Shown piece after piece: positions 1 to 6,538 of a stretch of 34,339 nucleotides of DNA. The position numbers were made by a program, and so were the translations under genes. The DNA comes from Candidatus Zipacnadia bacterium (GTDB lineage Bacteria > Armatimonadota > Zipacnadia > Zipacnadales > Zipacnadaceae): assembly GCA_029821195.1 (NCBI GenBank), contig JALGTU010000013.1, positions 1 to 34,339 on the forward strand, in the 5' to 3' direction. Below the pieces are notes generated by a model. It did not search any database. It was not told the origin of the DNA and saw nothing but the letters and a program-made list of their open reading frames with translations. Each line of letters begins with the position of its first letter. Position 1 is the first letter of the stretch.

Positions 1-558
1 CGACCACAGGCCCCCACCGGGCGCATACGTCGCCCCGCTCCACTGGCGTGAGAGGATGACCGGCGCCTCGGTGCGCCGCACCGGTTTGATGACAATCCGC
101 TCCTGATGCAGAATGTCTTCGCCGAGCGGGCCGGGAATCAGCCAGCGTACCCCGACATAATCCTCCAGAAACTGGCAGACCGCCCAGTAGGTGGACCAGT
201 CGCGGGGGCCGGCCAGAAAAGCGCGGCTGTCCTCGATAACGATCGTAAAGCCGTCGCGGTCAATTTTGGCCAGCTCTTCCCCCAGCACTTGCTGGGTGAC
301 CTGGCAGCTTCCCACGTAGAGGGGAAATTTGCCCGTTGCGGGTAAAAAGTCGTCCTCGGCTACCGTCGCGAATTCTCGCCCCGTGGACTTCTTGAGGTAT
401 TCGGCCAGTTCCTTATAAGCTTGTGCTTCGTATCCTGCTGCCGCCGGGTTGTAGACAATCGTCGCCTGGCGATCGCCGTCGAGGACCGGGAAGTCGGCGG
501 CTGCCGGCAGCCCTCCTAAAGTCAGAATCGTGGCAATCAGTAGTAACCATGTTCGCAT
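1..558 (-). CDS. DUF4838-type secreted protein, N-terminal part (cut by window edge)
   Basis: This gene is missing from the ORF track because it has no stop inside the window. Translating the minus strand from the ATG at 558 gives 186 open codons up to base 1. A strong Shine-Dalgarno (GGGGAGG, 7 nt spacing) fixes the start. The product opens with a signal peptide (MRTWLLLIATILTLGGLPAAA). Next comes a region with the pattern of the N-terminal domain found in DUF4838 proteins and alpha-glucuronidase-like enzymes: 'ELAEYLKKSTGREF' near residue 50, then 'GPRDWSTYWAVCQFLEDYVGVRWLIPGPLGED'-type residues around 130-160. Such proteins are exported and associated with glycan breakdown, but their exact activity is mostly unknown. 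The catalytic part lies outside the window. It follows the DUF2961 gene on the same strand, so the two probably share a transcript. The family assignment is recall of the motif pattern, not a search. Confidence 0.75.
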   Translation of the reverse strand, partial: MRTWLLLIATILTLGGLPAAADFPVLDGDRQATIVYNPAAAGYEAQAYKELAEYLKKSTGREFATVAEDDFLPATGKFPLYVGSCQVTQQVLGEELAKIDRDGFTIVIEDSRAFLAGPRDWSTYWAVCQFLEDYVGVRWLIPGPLGEDILHQERIVIKPVRRTEAPVILSRQWSGATYAPGGGLWS

Positions 559-1789
559 GGTATGGCCTCCCCACTATCGCTTGTGTTGGTGATTGATTTG
601 TGTGGAAATGATCGTTAAGTGTACGCTTCGCCCTGCGGTAGCCCATTCCTCCCCCAAAGCGCCCCGCGTTTTCAGACCTGGTTCGCCGCGCGCTCGTCGG
701 CAGGTGGCATTGCAGTGTACTGTTTGTGCTCGGGCGTGTTGCAGTGTACTGTTTGTGCTCGGGCGTGTTCTGATACCAGTAGGCCACGCTGGACCAGTCG
801 TCGCTGCGGTTGTTGGCGTGCCCATGCTCGATGCCCATCACCAGTGACTTGGTGAACGGCACCGGGTCCAGCAGGTGCAGGCGATACATTGTCCAGAAGC
901 CAACCCAGTCAGCGGCATCACCCGGTGCGCTGGGATTGTGCGGCGCCCAGAGGCTGACGCCGTGGTAGAGGGCCTGATTGTTCTGCATCCCCCAGGCGTG
1001 GCCGAAGTAGTCTTCGGTGCCCGTACCGTGCAGGTCGGGCGGGAATTGCTGGCCGTCCACGAAGAACATATCATCGCCTTCACCCCACCAGCCGCGGTAG
1101 TGGTTGTAGACGGAGAGGTTGCAGCCGACAAAGTGGCCTTCGCCCTCGGCATCCAGCACCACGTAGTTGCCCTTGCCGTCAAGGTTTTTGCCCTCGGGGC
1201 CGGCCCGGCGCTTGCTCCAGGCTGGCGAGTGCCAGATGGAGCCCGGCCCCGTCCAGCCGTCGCAAGGATTCTCCCGCTTCCACTGGGCGTGGAGGTAGAA
1301 GATGTCGTCGTCCAGCGCGTTCTGCTGCCGGTAGTCCACGTAGTAGTAGAACGATCGCACATCAGCCTCAGACTCGTTGGCGATCTCCACGCGGGCGTGC
1401 TCGCGGAAGGGCATCGGCAGCCAGCAGTTCATCGCCATGCGGCCGCCGAGGCGTTGGTCGGCGGTGCTGGTGCTGAAGGCGGCGCAGGAGTGGGTAGCGC
1501 TGAAGCTGTGCCCGACGTTGAAGAAGTCGCCCACCGGGCTTTCAATGCCCGGGCGCTCGGCGCCGTCCCAGTAGACCCGCAGTAGCAGCTTACGCAGGTA
1601 GTGCAGGTCGTCCTCGCAGGCGATGGTGAACCAGATGTGGCTTATTGCGCCGGGGCCATCGAGCTCGGCGATGGTCTTAGTCTCGCCGCTATCGAAGGAG
1701 ATGAGATCGGCGTTATCCCCGGAGCGGTCGTAGCTGCTTTCCCGTTTGGCGCAGAAGTTCTTGCGGCGGGCCAGGTCGAGGTCAGTCAT
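413..1789 (-). CDS. DUF2961 / GH172-like glycoside hydrolase with frameshifted C-terminus
   Basis: Residues 1 to about 345 read as a DUF2961 protein, with 'ELDGPGAISHIWFT' near the N-terminus, 'GTGTEDYFGHAWGM' in the middle and 'DDWSSVAYWYQ' near the end. DUF2961 is now classed as GH172 (difructose-anhydride and arabinofuranose-active enzymes); the conserved TEDYF stretch is part of the active-site region in that family. There is no signal peptide, so it is probably cytoplasmic. The start at 1789 has GGGAGAA upstream; the longer start at 1804 lacks such a site. An exact 29-bp tandem duplication (710-767) shifts the frame after residue ~350. With one copy removed, the frame runs to a TGA at 672-674, giving a 362-residue protein ending PPADERAANQV, a normal family end. 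As written, the ORF continues to 413 with low-complexity sequence that overlaps the start of the next gene, so that tail is almost certainly not a native domain. Confidence 0.8.
   Translation of the reverse strand: MTDLDLARRKNFCAKRESSYDRSGDNADLISFDSGETKTIAELDGPGAISHIWFTIACEDDLHYLRKLLLRVYWDGAERPGIESPVGDFFNVGHSFSATHSCAAFSTSTADQRLGGRMAMNCWLPMPFREHARVEIANESEADVRSFYYYVDYRQQNALDDDIFYLHAQWKRENPCDGWTGPGSIWHSPAWSKRRAGPEGKNLDGKGNYVVLDAEGEGHFVGCNLSVYNHYRGWWGEGDDMFFVDGQQFPPDLHGTGTEDYFGHAWGMQNNQALYHGVSLWAPHNPSAPGDAADWVGFWTMYRLHLLDPVPFTKSLVMGIEHGHANNRSDDWSSVAYWYQNTPEHKQYTATRPSTNSTLQCHLPTSARRTRSENAGRFGGGMGYRRAKRTLNDHFHTNQSPTQAIVGRPYHANMVTTDCHDSDFRRAAGSRRLPGPRRRSPGDDCLQPGGSRIRSTSL
710..767. repeat. Exact 29-bp tandem duplication inside the DUF2961 gene
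   Basis: Two identical adjacent 29-base units, 710-738 and 739-767, each beginning ttgcagtgtactg and ending gctcgggcgtg. Because 29 is not a multiple of three, the duplication changes the reading frame of the DUF2961 C-terminus. Deleting one unit restores exactly 363 codons including the stop. It may be a recent replication-slippage mutation or an assembly artefact. Confidence 0.95.
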
Positions 1790-1875
1790 AATGATTTCTC
1801 CCATCTCAGATTACCGACAAGAAGTCGCGGCGTATGCTTGCTGCATAGCTCGGGCGCACTTGCGGCTGAACTCAA

Positions 1876-1965
1876 TCATTCAGTCGGTACCAGGTAAGCC
1901 GGCGCTACTGCCAGCAACGCAGGGCTAGTGAGCAGCGGAATTGTCACCAGCCTGGCGGACTCCAT
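1876..1965 (-). CDS. Possible small ORF, 29 residues, hydrophobic
   Basis: Too short for the ORF track. The ATG at 1965 is preceded by GGAGG with a 7-nt gap, which is strong for this window. The peptide (MESARLVTIPLLTSPALLAVAPAYLVPTE) is mostly hydrophobic and could span or contact a membrane. It overlaps the end of another small ORF in a different frame. No family is recognised. It could equally be the remnant of a decayed gene's start. The ribosome site is seen; expression is not shown. Confidence 0.25.
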   Translation of the reverse strand: MESARLVTIPLLTSPALLAVAPAYLVPTE

Positions 1966-2132
1966 CGGTTTGCCTCCGGCATCGTACTTTCGGCATCGGG
2001 GCGGTGTCTTCCTGCGCAGAGCTGGCTCGACTTGCGAATCCCCCGGTCTTTGCGTTGCGCCAATGACCGAATCAGCGCCACCAGCTTACTCCTGCAGGTA
2101 GAAATCCCGGAGGGTAACTGTTCCCGTTTCAT
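1944..2132 (-). CDS. Possible small ORF, 62 residues, basic, unknown
   Basis: The ATG at 2132 has an AGGAGGG Shine-Dalgarno with 8-nt spacing. The predicted 62-residue product is rich in Arg, Lys and Ser, with a helical-looking middle (SKLVALIRSLAQRKDRGIR) and a disordered tail. I do not recognise a family. It lies between the DUF2961 gene and the oppositely oriented lyxose isomerase, where a local regulator would commonly sit, but no helix-turn-helix can be claimed. Codon statistics or ribosome profiling would decide whether it is real. The ORF-track version starting at 2459 runs back through the lyxose isomerase gene and is not credible. Confidence 0.25.
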   Translation of the reverse strand: MKREQLPSGISTCRSKLVALIRSLAQRKDRGIRKSSQLCAGRHRPDAESTMPEANRWSPPGW

Positions 2133-2175
2133 CTTTACATCCCTCCTCGCAGAGCATTGCAGTAGGCTGGTGGGC

Positions 2176-2204
2176 TTGACTGCAGTCGGCGGCTCTGGTA
2201 GCAT
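2176..2204 (+). promoter_or_regulatory. Predicted sigma70-type promoter of the D-lyxose isomerase gene
   Basis: The -35 TTGACT (2176-2181) and -10 TAGCAT (2199-2204) are separated by exactly 17 bases. The predicted transcription start is near 2211, about 37 bases ahead of the ATG at 2248. The match is 5/6 and 4/6 to consensus. Confidence 0.55.
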
Positions 2205-2207
2205 CAA

Positions 2208-2219
2208 CATAAGCTTATG
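2208..2219. promoter_or_regulatory. 12-bp palindrome over the predicted transcription start (candidate operator)
   Basis: CATAAGCTTATG is a perfect 12-bp inverted repeat placed directly over the predicted +1 of the lyxose isomerase promoter. That position suits a repressor binding site. No matching second copy was noticed elsewhere in the window, and the cognate regulator is not in the window. Confidence 0.4.
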
Positions 2220-2247
2220 GTAGCCTGTCAGTTTGGGAGGCAGAATC

Positions 2248-2928
2248 ATGAAGCGTTCTGAGATAAACCGGGCAATTGAAGAAGCTGCCCAGTTCTTCGA
2301 TAGGAGGAGCTTTGCGCTGCCGGAGTTTGCCTTGTGGACACCGGAAGACTGGGATAAAACCGGATCGGAGGCTGATGAGATCCGCGATTGCATGCTTGGC
2401 TGGGATGTCACCGATTTTGGTAGCGGGGCTTTCGCTTGCATCGGGCGTACTCTCTTCACGCTGCGTAATGGCCTCCATGATGACCCGCACTACCCTAAGG
2501 TCTATGCGGAGAAGATTATCTACAATCCGGAAGGGCAACGTGCTCCGCTCCATTTCCACAGATCCAAGATGGAGGACATTGTCAATCGGGGTGGGGGCAA
2601 TATTCTGATTGCTCTCTGGCAAGCTGGGCCTGACAATCAGCCCAGCGATGAGGAGTTCTCTGTCTCCGTGAGTGGCCTACGGCGCAAGGTTGCTCCGGGT
2701 GAGACTGTGCGCCTCGAGTCGGGTGACAGTATCTGTCTGCCGCCGCGCATTATCCACCAGTTTTGGGGCGAGGAGGGCACCGGCCCGTCGATGAGTGGTG
2801 AGGTCTCCAGCGTCTGCGATGACCGCTCCGACAACTACTTCCTGGAGAGTTGCGAGCGGTTTCCCGGTATCGAGGAAGACCAACCGCCCTTGCGTGTGCT
2901 TTGCCACGAGTATCCAGCCAGTCAATAA
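2248..2928 (+). CDS. D-lyxose isomerase (D-lyxose ketol-isomerase, cupin fold)
   Basis: Predicted 226-residue cytoplasmic cupin enzyme that interconverts D-lyxose and D-xylulose; family members also act on D-mannose/D-fructose. The sequence follows the family closely from start to end: MKRSEINRAI at the start, 'EIRDCMLGWDVTDFGSG' near residue 45, 'LHFHRSKMEDIVNRGGGN' (His, His and Glu metal ligands) around 100, 'LPPRIIHQFWGEE' (fourth ligand His) around 170, and 'RFPGIEEDQPP' near the end. The ATG at 2248 has GGGAGG seven bases upstream; the longer TTG start at 2233 overlaps that site and is rejected. It is the only plus-strand gene in the carbohydrate locus and has its own promoter and a candidate operator. 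It probably feeds a rare pentose or hexose released by the neighbouring enzymes into the pentose phosphate pathway. The substrate among lyxose, mannose and similar sugars is not resolved by sequence. Confidence 0.9.
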   Translation: MKRSEINRAIEEAAQFFDRRSFALPEFALWTPEDWDKTGSEADEIRDCMLGWDVTDFGSGAFACIGRTLFTLRNGLHDDPHYPKVYAEKIIYNPEGQRAPLHFHRSKMEDIVNRGGGNILIALWQAGPDNQPSDEEFSVSVSGLRRKVAPGETVRLESGDSICLPPRIIHQFWGEEGTGPSMSGEVSSVCDDRSDNYFLESCERFPGIEEDQPPLRVLCHEYPASQ

Positions 2929-2976
2929 GATCGCCCAAAGCGTAGTTGGCTTCTGCGGTGTTCGGCGCGAGTACGG

Positions 2977-4188
2977 CTATGGGGACACAATTTCGGATAG
3001 CGCTACGCAGCTCACCCAGATATCCCGCTTGCTAGCTGAGTATATCACGTACAGCTTGTCTTCGTGCACAATCGCGGTGGGGTAGGCGTAGCCCGGCTCG
3101 GAGTCCGGAATGCCCTCGATGCGCGGTGCAGGGGAACCGGCGCGCAGCGCATAGACCTCCGTGAACAGATAGCCATCGCGGCTGACTGCTACCGTCAGCG
3201 GGTTGCGCTTGTAGTGTTTCGCCTCGTCCGCGTTGTCGAAATCGGGCGCCACCTGGTTGCCGATTAGCAGGGTCGTGCCGTCGTCGAGGGCCAGCGTGGT
3301 TGACTTGCTGGGCGAGTCGGGGATGTCAGTGGGCACCGCGTCGGGCCAGGTCTGGCCGTCGTCGGTAGAGATGCTTACATACAGGCGATGGCTGTAGCTA
3401 TCGTCGCGCAGCAGCATCACCAGGTTGCCGTCGGGCGTGGGGTAGACCGTTGGTTCGCAGGGGTGGATGGGGTCAACGCTGCCTGGCTCATTCAGAGCGT
3501 CGTCGAAATTCCACGGGGGCATGTTCGCTGGCTGGCTATACTCCTCGGCAACACCCCGCGCAGTCTGAGCGATAGCCGGGTCATCCGGCCGGAGCACTTC
3601 AACCTGCAGCTCGCCTGGCTCGGGCAGGTTATCCCAAAGGGCGAAGATCGGCCCCAGCCCCCCGTCCGGCCCGATTTCACGGGCCACCGGGCTGTAGCCG
3701 TGCCGCGCGCGGTGGCGGTGGTCGGCGTCGCGGTGCTCCTGGCGCTCAGTGCGCGCGATGTTCTCCCAGCCGATGTTCTTGTGTAGGCCGGCGATCGCGA
3801 AGAGTCGGCCCTGGGTTGCCAGGAACTTGATTGCGGTGAACGCTATGCCTATAGTCGTTCTCTCTTGGACCGGCACTGGCGAAGGGAATAGCTCCTGCCA
3901 GTGCGTCCAGGTCGCAGCGTCGGGCGAGGTGGACCAGTAGATGCGCTGACCGGGGCCGTCCTCGCCGTCGGGCTGGTCGCTCCACATTGCCACGAAGCGC
4001 GCCTCGTGCCAGGTAAGCGCCGGATGGTGATTGTACCGGCCGGCCTCCTCGGTAGCGTGATAGATTTCCCGGTGCTCAGCATTCGCCAAAATCGGGAAGC
4101 TGGCGGCGGGCCTGGTCAGGTCGGGCCGCGGGCAGTCCCACATGTGTTTTACTGGCGTGCCGCGATTGGTCGTCGTCATCTCTGCCAT
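2977..4188 (-). CDS. Sialidase-fold (BNR/Asp-box) protein, exo-alpha-sialidase-like
   Basis: A 403-residue protein with the spacing of a six-bladed sialidase-type propeller. A clear Asp-box, 'VSISTDDGQTWP', lies near residue 275, with weaker copies such as 'IYWSTSPDAATWTHW' around 85. There is no signal peptide, so it may act inside the cell, unlike most secreted sialidases. The start at 4188 has GGAGTGA upstream. It is the last gene of the long minus-strand carbohydrate operon, 53 bases after the PHP-domain gene. Whether it cleaves sialic acid is uncertain: the fold is shared by many glycosidases and lyases, and I could not place the Arg triad and Tyr/Glu pair with confidence. 'Sialidase superfamily, possible glycosidase' is the safe name. 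No terminator hairpin was recognised between its stop and the convergent lyxose isomerase. Confidence 0.75.
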   Translation of the reverse strand: MAEMTTTNRGTPVKHMWDCPRPDLTRPAASFPILANAEHREIYHATEEAGRYNHHPALTWHEARFVAMWSDQPDGEDGPGQRIYWSTSPDAATWTHWQELFPSPVPVQERTTIGIAFTAIKFLATQGRLFAIAGLHKNIGWENIARTERQEHRDADHRHRARHGYSPVAREIGPDGGLGPIFALWDNLPEPGELQVEVLRPDDPAIAQTARGVAEEYSQPANMPPWNFDDALNEPGSVDPIHPCEPTVYPTPDGNLVMLLRDDSYSHRLYVSISTDDGQTWPDAVPTDIPDSPSKSTTLALDDGTTLLIGNQVAPDFDNADEAKHYKRNPLTVAVSRDGYLFTEVYALRAGSPAPRIEGIPDSEPGYAYPTAIVHEDKLYVIYSASKRDIWVSCVALSEIVSP

Positions 4189-4241
4189 CTAGATCACTCC
4201 TGGTGTGTAGACAGGCGGGACGCCTATCCTACCGACGGCCC

Positions 4242-6530
4242 CTAACGAGCCAGTATGTTCACCCAGATCGGGCTGGTGTAGGCGCGGGGGCCGGCGGCCG
4301 CCGCGATGTTGTGCGGAAAGGTCTTGATTTCCCCCTGTTGCCGCACTTCCACGCGGTAGAAGTGCTCACCGGGGCCCGCTTCCTCGTCTGCGTGCTCCCA
4401 CTCCAACTCGCGGGCGTCGGGGCGCAGCTCCGCGATAACGGCTTCGTCGCGCAGCACCGTCACCCGCGCAATTGCGTGCGGGCTGACGATGCTCAGTTCC
4501 AGATGCGGAGGCCCGGTGCACTCCAGCTCGCTGCCCATCATCCGACCGTTCACGCGGAAATCTACCAGCAGCCGGCAGCCGGTCGTGGCAAAGCAGCGGC
4601 GCTGCTTCAGGGCTTCGACGATGCCTGCGCGAGTGCGCTCGCGGACAAACAGGCCAGTGAGCGCGCCGCCCATCCCCGGTACGATACGGTGCCCGTCACA
4701 GGCTCCGGTCAGGCCAAAGCGGAAGCCCTGCTTCAGGTGGCGCTGCACCACGTCGCTGACCTGCATATAATCGTGCCAACCCGCGCAGCACTCCACATTC
4801 TCTTCCTGGGGATGGCCGAACAGCTCCCATTCTTCGTGGTGGGCGTGCCAGAGGCTGGCACTGCCGCCCATGATCTGCACGAAGGCCTCGTGGCTTTTGC
4901 CGTCCGTGTCGCAGCGTCGGGCCATCGGCTGATCGCGGTCGTAGTAGACCACGGCGCGGTGGTTCTTGGGGAAGCGCTCACCCGTAGGCTCGTGGAAGGT
5001 GTACTCGTAGCCCCAGAAAGCGACGAAGCGCTCGTCGGTCAGCGCCTGGGCGACGGCGTAGAGGTAGTCCACCGCGCTGCGGCTCATCACGATGTCGGGG
5101 TAGTAGTCGTTGTCGAGAAGGCAGCAGAAGTCCAGCCCGCCCCGATCCCGCGCCCACATGAGCAGCTCAAGCGGCTCGCCCTCGGCATCGGGCGAATAGT
5201 ACGAGTGGTTGTGCAGGTCGCCCCAGATCAGCTCGAACTCTTCGCCTCCGCACGTCACCCGGTAAGGGGTACGTGGCCCGGTGATGTCCGTCGGCAAGTC
5301 AACCGGCTCCCAGCCGGCCCACAGTTCGCGCGGGTATTCCTTGAGAGGCGCTATCTGAGAACGCGAGCGCTCGAAAAAGCCGATGTCAACGAGCCGCTGA
5401 GCCGGTGGCCGCTTCGCGGCGAAAATGAGGGCCTCATCAGGCTGGCGACTGTTGCTGTCTACGGTGAAGCACGAGTTGCCGTCGCAGATGAGGTAGCTAT
5501 CCGACCAACCGCTGCCGTCGTGGTACTTCCCGCAGAATTGGCCGTTGGCCACGCGTTGGGCGGCGCTTTGCTCGTCGCGATGCCGCTCCCACAGCAGCCA
5601 GATGCCACCACTGTCCGCTGCCAGTTGGGGCCGCCGTCGCAGCCCGTTGTAGCCCCAGTAGGTCTTCACCGGGAGCATGCCCCAGTCCAGGTGCGTGACC
5701 GTCAAGTCGTCGCCTCCGGGCGGCGTTGCCCAGCCCGAGCCGTCCCAGCGGGCGCAGTTGAGGTCGGTCTGGCGGCCAACCACGCCGTCGCGGGTGACGT
5801 CGGTGCAGGTTAGCCACGCCAGCCAGGCTGTGCCGTTCGCATCCACGCAGAGGGTGGGGAAGAGGTCATCACCAGCGGGCGTGCCGGGCAGCACCGTCAA
5901 ATCAGTGAGCTCAGTCGAGTTCGCCGACAGGCTTGCGGTGACCACCCGCCAGGAACCGTCGTGGTAGACATCGGCAGCGAGCCAGACCTTGCCATCGCTG
6001 CCGGCTGCCAGGCGTGGCCGCATCTGCGGGCCGGTTAGTGCGGCGAAGGTGAGTGGCGCTGACCAGCCCTGGCTATCGAAGAAGTGCCGGCAGTGGATTA
6101 CGGGTGTTGCGCCTTCGTCCCAGGCAGTGTAGGTCAGCCAGATATGCCCGGCAGCATCCGCGCACCCGGTCACGTGGAACACAAACTCTTGATCCGTGGG
6201 CAGGATGGTCGGCTCGCCCCACTGGTCGTCGCGCACACGCGCCACCAACTGCCACTTGCCCTCGTGGCGACTGACCCAGACGCACCACAGCGTTCCGTCG
6301 GGCGTGGCTATCAGTGCCGGCTCGAAGTTGAGGCCGGGGCGGCAGATAACCTCTGACTGGGGACAGGCCTCTGGCGACAGGACGCGGATGACCTCGAGGG
6401 GGCCTTCGGTAGCGTGCCAGGCAGCCCACGACCGGCTGGCAGCATCCCGGCATGCCGAGAACAGGCGCGGGGAATAGGTCGGGCGCCCGGAGGGTTGGTG
6501 AAAGTCGCGTTCTCGGCTGCTCGAGGTCAT
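4242..6530 (-). CDS. Propeller domain fused to a CehA/McbA-type PHP metallohydrolase domain
   Basis: Predicted 762 residues. About the first 450 residues form repeated beta units with W and D/G turns (for example 'ALIATPDGTLWCVWVSRHEGKW', 'GHIWLTYTAWDEG', 'KVWLAADVYHDGSWRVV'), which read as a propeller. The C-terminal ~290 residues start with 'IWGDLHNHSYYSPDAEG', a PHP-type metal-binding motif, and contain 'LWHAHHEE', 'FGLTGACDGHR' and 'CFATTGCRLLVDFRVNGRMMGSE', the pattern of CehA/McbA-family hydrolases and DUF3604. That family hydrolyses phosphoesters and some carbamates using divalent metals. There is no signal peptide. The start at 6530 was chosen because the longer ORF to 6809 only reads through the upstream gene in another frame. 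It lies 8 bases after the Gfo/Idh gene and is very likely cotranscribed. The substrate is unknown. Confidence 0.8.
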   Translation of the reverse strand: MTSSSRERDFHQPSGRPTYSPRLFSACRDAASRSWAAWHATEGPLEVIRVLSPEACPQSEVICRPGLNFEPALIATPDGTLWCVWVSRHEGKWQLVARVRDDQWGEPTILPTDQEFVFHVTGCADAAGHIWLTYTAWDEGATPVIHCRHFFDSQGWSAPLTFAALTGPQMRPRLAAGSDGKVWLAADVYHDGSWRVVTASLSANSTELTDLTVLPGTPAGDDLFPTLCVDANGTAWLAWLTCTDVTRDGVVGRQTDLNCARWDGSGWATPPGGDDLTVTHLDWGMLPVKTYWGYNGLRRRPQLAADSGGIWLLWERHRDEQSAAQRVANGQFCGKYHDGSGWSDSYLICDGNSCFTVDSNSRQPDEALIFAAKRPPAQRLVDIGFFERSRSQIAPLKEYPRELWAGWEPVDLPTDITGPRTPYRVTCGGEEFELIWGDLHNHSYYSPDAEGEPLELLMWARDRGGLDFCCLLDNDYYPDIVMSRSAVDYLYAVAQALTDERFVAFWGYEYTFHEPTGERFPKNHRAVVYYDRDQPMARRCDTDGKSHEAFVQIMGGSASLWHAHHEEWELFGHPQEENVECCAGWHDYMQVSDVVQRHLKQGFRFGLTGACDGHRIVPGMGGALTGLFVRERTRAGIVEALKQRRCFATTGCRLLVDFRVNGRMMGSELECTGPPHLELSIVSPHAIARVTVLRDEAVIAELRPDARELEWEHADEEAGPGEHFYRVEVRQQGEIKTFPHNIAAAAGPRAYTSPIWVNILAR

Positions 6531-6538
6531 ACTTGATG

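Larger units (their letters stand above)
1805..2247. other. Intergenic region with small ORFs and the lyxose isomerase promoter
   Basis: About 440 bases between the divergent DUF2961 and D-lyxose isomerase genes. The right end holds a plausible plus-strand promoter and palindrome (listed separately). The middle holds two short minus-strand ORFs, each with a strong Shine-Dalgarno (listed separately). I see no recognisable protein family, tRNA or repeat array. No convincing promoter for the DUF2961 gene was found on the minus strand. The strong ribosome sites in front of very short ORFs could mean either small peptides or remains of a decayed gene, such as a lost local regulator. Confidence 0.5.

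Noticed and set aside
106-345. A 79-residue plus-strand ORF near the left edge
   Set aside because: It is antisense to the DUF4838-type gene, which has a signal peptide and strong ribosome site.
413-671. An extra C-terminal domain on the DUF2961 protein
   Set aside because: It arises only from the frame change at the 29-bp duplication, is low complexity, and overlaps the coding start of the next gene. The restored frame ends at 672 like other family members.
710-767. A CRISPR-like repeat
   Set aside because: The 29-bp unit length is similar to a CRISPR repeat, but the two copies are directly adjacent without spacers and lie inside a coding gene.
875-1585. A 236-residue plus-strand ORF
   Set aside because: It is antisense to the DUF2961 gene and rich in Val/Ala/Gly, a frame shadow.
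4203-5813. A 536-residue plus-strand ORF in the track
   Set aside because: It is antisense to the propeller-PHP gene, whose minus-strand translation shows clear conserved motifs. The plus-strand product is Ala/Val/Arg-rich with no recognisable family, typical of a high-GC shadow.
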